NCBI GenBank assembly: GCA_018716795.1
Contig: DVJK01000039.1
Span: forward strand, 1 to 9,505
Source: Candidatus Scatomorpha merdipullorum
GTDB taxonomy: Bacteria > Bacillota > Clostridia > Oscillospirales > Oscillospiraceae
Reading direction: 5' to 3'
DNA: 9,505 nucleotides
A program made the translations under genes and the position numbers. Below the pieces are notes generated by a model. That model was not told the DNA's origin. It saw only the letters and a program-made list of their open reading frames with translations, and made no database searches. Position 1 is the stretch's first letter. Each line of letters begins with the position of its first letter. Of the stretch, positions 6,529 through 9,505 are shown in pieces.

Positions 6529-6561
6529 AGCAATCAGCCGGCTTGAAGGAGGCGTGAGCGC

Positions 6562-7182
6562 TTGCCCGCTTGTTCCGAGGAATTGACAAAGGCCCGCTGC
6601 GACGAGATTGTCGCCGTCTGCGCGGAGCTTTATAAGAGCATGAGCTTCAAGGACATCACCCTCAAGGAGATAGGCCGTCGCACGTCCTTCACGCGCACGT
6701 CGATATATAACTACTTCCAGACGAAGGAGGAGATTTTCCTCGAGCTCTTCAAGCGGGAGTATGAGGCCTGGACCGCGGACCTGAACGCCCTCGGGCGCTC
6801 GCACGAGGGCATGACGGCGAGGGAGTTCGCCGCCGCGCTGGCCGAGACGCTTGAGCGGCGGGGCTTCCTGCTCAAGCTCATGAGCATGAACCTCTACGAC
6901 ATGGAGGCCAACTCCCGCACGGAGAACCTCGCGGCCTTCAAGCGCGCCTACGGCGGAAGCCTCGAGGCGATGACGCGCTGCCTGGAAAAGTTCTTCCCGG
7001 ACATGAGCGCGCAGGACATACGGGGCTTCATCTACTGCTTTTACCCCTTCCTCTTCGGCGTCTATCCATACACGGCGGTGACGCCCAAGCAGCGCGAGGC
7101 CATGGCCCTGGCCGGCGTCCGCTGGCCCAGGCTTAGCGTCAGGACGCTGGTGGAGGACTTCACGGCGCGGCTTCTGGGCTGA
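6562..7182 (+). CDS. TetR/AcrR-family transcriptional regulator
   Basis: This 206-residue, mostly helical protein has a TetR-type N-terminal DNA-binding domain. The helix-turn-helix region runs ITLKEIGRRTSFTRTSIYNYFQTKEEIF (32-59); IYNYFQTKEEI is the family hallmark (Y-x-Y/H-F-x-x-K-E-x). The remaining ~145 residues should form the ligand-binding and dimer domain, rich in aromatics (for example FIYCFYPFLFGVYPY at 156-170), which suggests a hydrophobic pocket. The ligand is unknown. The start is TTG at 6562, with AAGGAGG (6546-6552) 9 bases upstream; the nearer GTG at 6554 is out of frame. It most likely represses the DUF362 gene, whose promoter carries two TetR-like operators; this is inference from proximity and operator form. 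It ends 14 bases before the bidirectional terminator. Confidence 0.92.
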   Translation: MPACSEELTKARCDEIVAVCAELYKSMSFKDITLKEIGRRTSFTRTSIYNYFQTKEEIFLELFKREYEAWTADLNALGRSHEGMTAREFAAALAETLERRGFLLKLMSMNLYDMEANSRTENLAAFKRAYGGSLEAMTRCLEKFFPDMSAQDIRGFIYCFYPFLFGVYPYTAVTPKQREAMALAGVRWPRLSVRTLVEDFTARLLG

Positions 7183-7196
7183 ATGAAAAAAATAAG

Positions 7197-7230
7197 GCGT
7201 CCGGGAATAAAAGGATTCCCGGACGCTTTT
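7197..7230. terminator. Bidirectional intrinsic terminator between convergent genes
   Basis: A 12-base perfect stem, GCGTCCGGGAAT (7197-7208) with ATTCCCGGACGC (7215-7226), closes a 6-base AAAAGG loop. TTTT follows on the plus strand. Read on the minus strand, the hairpin is followed by a T-rich tract (complement of AAAAAAATAA at 7186-7195). It serves both the TetR-family gene (plus, stop at 7182) and the M23 gene (minus, stop at 7233). The minus direction has the better T-tract. Confidence 0.93.
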
Positions 7231-7232
7231 GC

Positions 7233-8411
7233 TTAACCGAAGCTGAAGTAGCTCTTCGGATCGGTCGTCGCGCCGTTGACGCGGACCTCGAAGTGCAGGT
7301 GCGGCCCCGTGGAGTTGCCGGTGGAGCCGACGTAGCCTATGGTCTGGCCCTGCGTGACGCTCTGCCCGTTGGAGACGGCGAAGGCGCTCATATGCGCGTA
7401 GAGCGTGGTGCGCCCGCCGCCGTGGTTGATGATTATATAGTTGCCGTAGCCGTTGCCGTTGTTGGGTATGACGGTCGCGATGCCGCTGTCGGCGGCGAGT
7501 ATGGGCGTGCCGCTCGGCGCGCCGATGTCCTCGCCGGCGTGGAAGCGCATGTCGCCCCATATCGGGTGGATACGCCAGCCGTAGGCGCTGCCGGGACTGT
7601 ACCCGGGCAGGGGCCAGATGTAGGTGCCGGTGGAGACAATGCTGTTCGCGGCCTCCTGCCGCTCGAGCTCGGCTATCATGCTCTGAATCTCGCTCTCGAG
7701 GGCCTGCTCCTTGGCCAGCTGCTCCTCGTATGCGGCGCGGTCGGTCTCCAGCTGTTCCTCAAGCTCGACTATGAGCTGTTCGGCCTCCTCAATCTCGGCC
7801 TCGAGCTCGGCCTTCTCGGCCTCGAGCTCGGCCTGCTTGGCGTCGAGCTCGGTCAGCATCTCCTCATACTCGGCCTGCACGCGCTCGCTCTCCTCGCGCG
7901 CGGCGGTGTACTGCTCATAGCTGCGGCGGTCGGCCTCCATTATCTCGCCGACCATGTCTATGTTGCTCAAAAGCTCGCCGAGGCTCTTGCTGCCGAAGAT
8001 AATCGCCAGCCAGGTGAAGCTGCCGTTCTCCTCCATCGCGCGCACGTGGCGGCGGTAGTTGGCCAGCTGCTCGTTCTCGCGCTCGAGCGCGCTGTCGACC
8101 TCGAGCTTTTTCTGCTCGACGAGCGAGGTGTACAGCTCGACCTGCTCCTCAATGAGCTCTATCTCCTGCCGGTATAGCTCGTTGCGCTCGTCCAGGGCGG
8201 TCTTGCGCTCCATTATGTCGGCGTGCTCGGCCTCGAGCTCGGCTATGCCGGCCTCCATCTCCTCGCGCTCGGCGGAAAGCTCATCCCTCTCGGCCTCGAG
8301 CGCGTCAATCTGGGACTGGGAGACCGCCAGGACCTCCAGGGGCGCGAACGCCGTCAGCGCCAGCGCCAGAGCAAGCGCCGCGCCCAGCGTCCGCCGGAAA
8401 CTTCTTTTCAT
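7233..8411 (-). CDS. Secreted coiled-coil M23 peptidase, murein hydrolase (PcsB/EnvC-like)
   Basis: This exported peptidoglycan hydrolase has 392 residues. Residues 1-29 form a signal peptide (KRSFRR, then an Ala/Leu core, likely cleavage after VLA29). Residues 31-255 are a long Glu/Ala/Leu coiled coil interrupted near 118-165 by a segment (YRRHVRAMEENGSFTWLAIIF, then GSKSLGELLSNIDMV) that resembles the regulatory region of PcsB-type proteins. The C-terminal LytM/M23 domain (about 265-385) keeps all key residues: zinc ligands H291 and D295 in HAGED, H373 in HLH, and catalytic histidines H340 and H371. In related systems the coiled coil docks on FtsEX at the division site; no ftsEX is in this window, so that link is inference. 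The ATG at 8411 has GGAGG (8418-8422) 6 bases upstream. It is monocistronic, with its own promoter and terminator. Confidence 0.94.
   Translation of the reverse strand: MKRSFRRTLGAALALALALTAFAPLEVLAVSQSQIDALEAERDELSAEREEMEAGIAELEAEHADIMERKTALDERNELYRQEIELIEEQVELYTSLVEQKKLEVDSALERENEQLANYRRHVRAMEENGSFTWLAIIFGSKSLGELLSNIDMVGEIMEADRRSYEQYTAAREESERVQAEYEEMLTELDAKQAELEAEKAELEAEIEEAEQLIVELEEQLETDRAAYEEQLAKEQALESEIQSMIAELERQEAANSIVSTGTYIWPLPGYSPGSAYGWRIHPIWGDMRFHAGEDIGAPSGTPILAADSGIATVIPNNGNGYGNYIIINHGGGRTTLYAHMSAFAVSNGQSVTQGQTIGYVGSTGNSTGPHLHFEVRVNGATTDPKSYFSFG
7795..7857 (-). repeat. Three tandem 21-base repeats encoding coiled-coil heptads
   Basis: Units lie at 7795-7815, 7816-7836 and 7837-7857. 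The first two differ at one base; the third has diverged at several. Each encodes one seven-residue coiled-coil turn of the type K/Q-A-E-L-E/D-A-E/K within the M23 protein (about residues 186-206). A related CTCGAGCTCGGC block recurs near 8232. This fits heptad expansion by DNA slippage. Confidence 0.75.
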
Positions 8412-8444
8412 ATCTTGCCTCCGTTGAGGTTATTTCAGCTTTAC

Positions 8445-8473
8445 ATAATACCACGTTTCGACGCGGTTTGCAA
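8445..8473 (-). promoter_or_regulatory. Sigma-A promoter of the M23 peptidase gene
   Basis: On the minus strand there is a -35 of TTGCAA (8473-8468), a 17-base spacer and a -10 of TATTAT (8450-8445). The start should lie near 8438, about 26 bases before the ATG, with the SD in between. It lies in a local AT-rich patch of the 182-base gap between cysS and the M23 gene, which otherwise holds only the cysS terminator hairpin. Confidence 0.72.
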
Positions 8474-8516
8474 GTCTGACGAAGTCCGCCCCGGAATGTT
8501 CCGCCGCGCGGCAGTG

Positions 8517-8548
8517 AAACGACCTCCCGAAGCCGGGAGGCCGTTTTT
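8517..8548 (-). terminator. Probable cysS terminator hairpin
   Basis: The arms at 8517-8529 and 8534-8546 can form a 13-base stem with a 4-base loop. Read as minus-strand RNA, the one imperfect pair is a G-U wobble and the stem ends in A-U pairs with only a short UUU tail. Read as plus-strand RNA, that pair is an A-C mismatch but five T's follow (8544-8548). Location just beyond the cysS stop favours use by cysS. Confidence 0.72.
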
Positions 8549-8593
8549 AAGCTTGCCGAGATTTACTTCGGCGGAGCGCGTTAATATTCCCGC

Positions 8594-9505
8594 TCAGGCG
8601 CGCTTCCACTTGGCGCCCTGCGGCGTGTCGATAATGGTGACGCCCTCGGCGGCGAGCATGTCGCGTATCCGGTCGGCCTCGGCGTAGTTCTTCGCCTTCT
8701 TGGCGGCGGCGCGCTCGGCCAGCAGGGCCTCTATGCGCTCGTCGTGTTCCTCCTCGGGCTCGGCGTTCTTCTTGCGCAGGGCCTCGGCCTTCTCCATGAG
8801 GGAGAGTCCCAGGACGCCGTCGAAGTCCGCGACGGCGGCGAGCTTGGTGGCGTCGTTCGTCTTGGCCTTGAGCGCGTCGTAGAGCGCGGTGACGGCGAGG
8901 GAGGTGTTGAGGTCGTTGTCCAGCGCCTCGGCGAAGCGGGCCTTGAGCGCGGCGAGGGCGGCTTCGTCGACTTCGCCGCCGTCGGGCTTGAGCGCGGCGA
9001 CGCGGGCGACGAGCTTTTCATAGGCGGTCTCGGCGTTGTCAAGGTTCTCCCAGGAGAACACCAGGCTGCGGCGGTAGTGGCTCTGGAGGCAGAAGAAGCG
9101 GTAGGCGAGCGGATCGTAGCCCTTTTCCTCGAGCAGGCTGACGGTCAGGAATTCGCCCTTGGACTTGCTCATCTTGCCGGAGTTGGTGTTGAGGTGGTAG
9201 ACGTGGAACCAGAAGTTGCACCACTTGTGGCCCAGGTAGCTCTCGGACTGGGCAATCTCGTTGGTGTGATGCGGGAAGGCGTTGTCAATCCCGCCGCAGT
9301 GGATGTCGAGGTCCTCGCCGAGGTGCTTCATGCTTATGCCGGAGCACTCGATATGCCAGCCGGGGTAGCCGACGCCCCAGGGCGAATCCCACTTGAGGGC
9401 CTGGTCCTCGAACTTGCTCTTGGTGAACCAGAGGACGAAGTCGTTCTTGTTGCGCTTGTTCGTGTCCTCCTCGACGCCCTCGCGCACGCCGACGTCCAGG
9501 TCCTC
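8594..9505 (-). CDS. cysS: Cysteinyl-tRNA synthetase, 5' end cut by window edge
   Basis: CysRS charges tRNA-Cys with cysteine in the cytosol. The 303 C-terminal residues are visible and the frame stays open to the window edge, so about 160 residues, including the HIGH motif and first zinc cysteine, lie outside. Visible hallmarks are WHIECSGIS (second zinc Cys), FPHHTNEIAQSE (zinc His and Glu), the adenylation-site GKMSKSKGEF and the helical anticodon-binding region with YRFFCLQSHYR and DDLNT-like DNDLNTSLAVTAL. The C-terminal stretch AERAAAKKAKNYAEADRIRDML is the usual end of the family, so the 3' end is intact. A GTG near 9487 is internal and not the real start. A hairpin at 8517-8546 follows the stop. 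The tRNA-Cys T-box, if any, would lie beyond the window. Confidence 0.97.
   Translation of the reverse strand, partial: EDLDVGVREGVEEDTNKRNKNDFVLWFTKSKFEDQALKWDSPWGVGYPGWHIECSGISMKHLGEDLDIHCGGIDNAFPHHTNEIAQSESYLGHKWCNFWFHVYHLNTNSGKMSKSKGEFLTVSLLEEKGYDPLAYRFFCLQSHYRRSLVFSWENLDNAETAYEKLVARVAALKPDGGEVDEAALAALKARFAEALDNDLNTSLAVTALYDALKAKTNDATKLAAVADFDGVLGLSLMEKAEALRKKNAEPEEEHDERIEALLAERAAAKKAKNYAEADRIRDMLAAEGVTIIDTPQGAKWKRA

Noticed and set aside
5416..7560. A 714-codon open frame on the minus strand antisense to the DUF362 and TetR genes
   Set aside because: It runs through the operators, a clear terminator and three genes, is rich in low-complexity Arg/His/Ala, and lacks translation signals. 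It is a shadow of GC-rich coding DNA.
8492..8503. CGGAA-TG-TTCCG dyad upstream of the M23 promoter, considered as a LexA-type or other operator
   Set aside because: It does not match the Gram-positive LexA box (GAAC-N4-GTTC) and the arms are only five bases in a GC-rich setting; no support for a specific regulator.
8555..8572. GCCGA-N8-TCGGC possible hairpin just after the cysS stop
   Set aside because: Five-base arms, an eight-base loop and no T-tract; the hairpin at 8517-8546 is a far better terminator.

Overview
The window is GC-rich chromosomal DNA with nine protein-coding genes, two of them cut by the window ends. Strong Shine-Dalgarno (SD) sequences, sigma-A type promoters, a PcsB-like hydrolase and the style of the PurB and CysS sequences suggest a high-GC member of the Clostridia (Bacillota), possibly Oscillospirales. 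That placement is an inference from protein and signal style, not a database result. I see no tRNA, rRNA, CRISPR array, insertion sequence or attachment site.

Region 1 (1-5421, minus strand) looks like one tight operon read from a clear promoter at 5393-5421. In transcription order it holds a chloramphenicol-acetyltransferase-like (CAT-like) protein, a histidine-phosphatase-family protein, CTP synthase (pyrG), glucosamine-6-phosphate synthase (glmS) and adenylosuccinate lyase (purB, cut by the left edge). The gaps are 1, 40, 3 and 4 bases, and each of the last three genes has its own SD. The three recognisable enzymes supply CTP, amino sugar for cell wall, and AMP. The first two have no assigned substrate.

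Region 2 (5422-7182, plus strand) is the regulatory highlight. A DUF362 protein is read from a near-consensus promoter bracketed by two almost identical palindromic operators: TGACA, three bases, TGTCA, inside a 22-base direct repeat. A TetR-family regulator follows, with its own TATAAT promoter and a TTG start. The simplest reading is that the TetR protein represses the DUF362 gene. Region 2 is divergent from Region 1 and ends in a strong bidirectional terminator at 7197-7230.

Region 3 (7233-9505, minus strand) holds a secreted coiled-coil/M23 murein hydrolase with its own promoter and, upstream, the C-terminal two thirds of cysteinyl-tRNA synthetase (cysS, cut by the right edge), which ends in a hairpin at 8517-8546.

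Most of the window is housekeeping. The best candidate for something undescribed is the TetR/DUF362 pair with its duplicated operator. Next is the CAT-like/phosphatase pair heading a pyrG-glmS-purB operon. No intergenic stretch exceeds about 220 bases.
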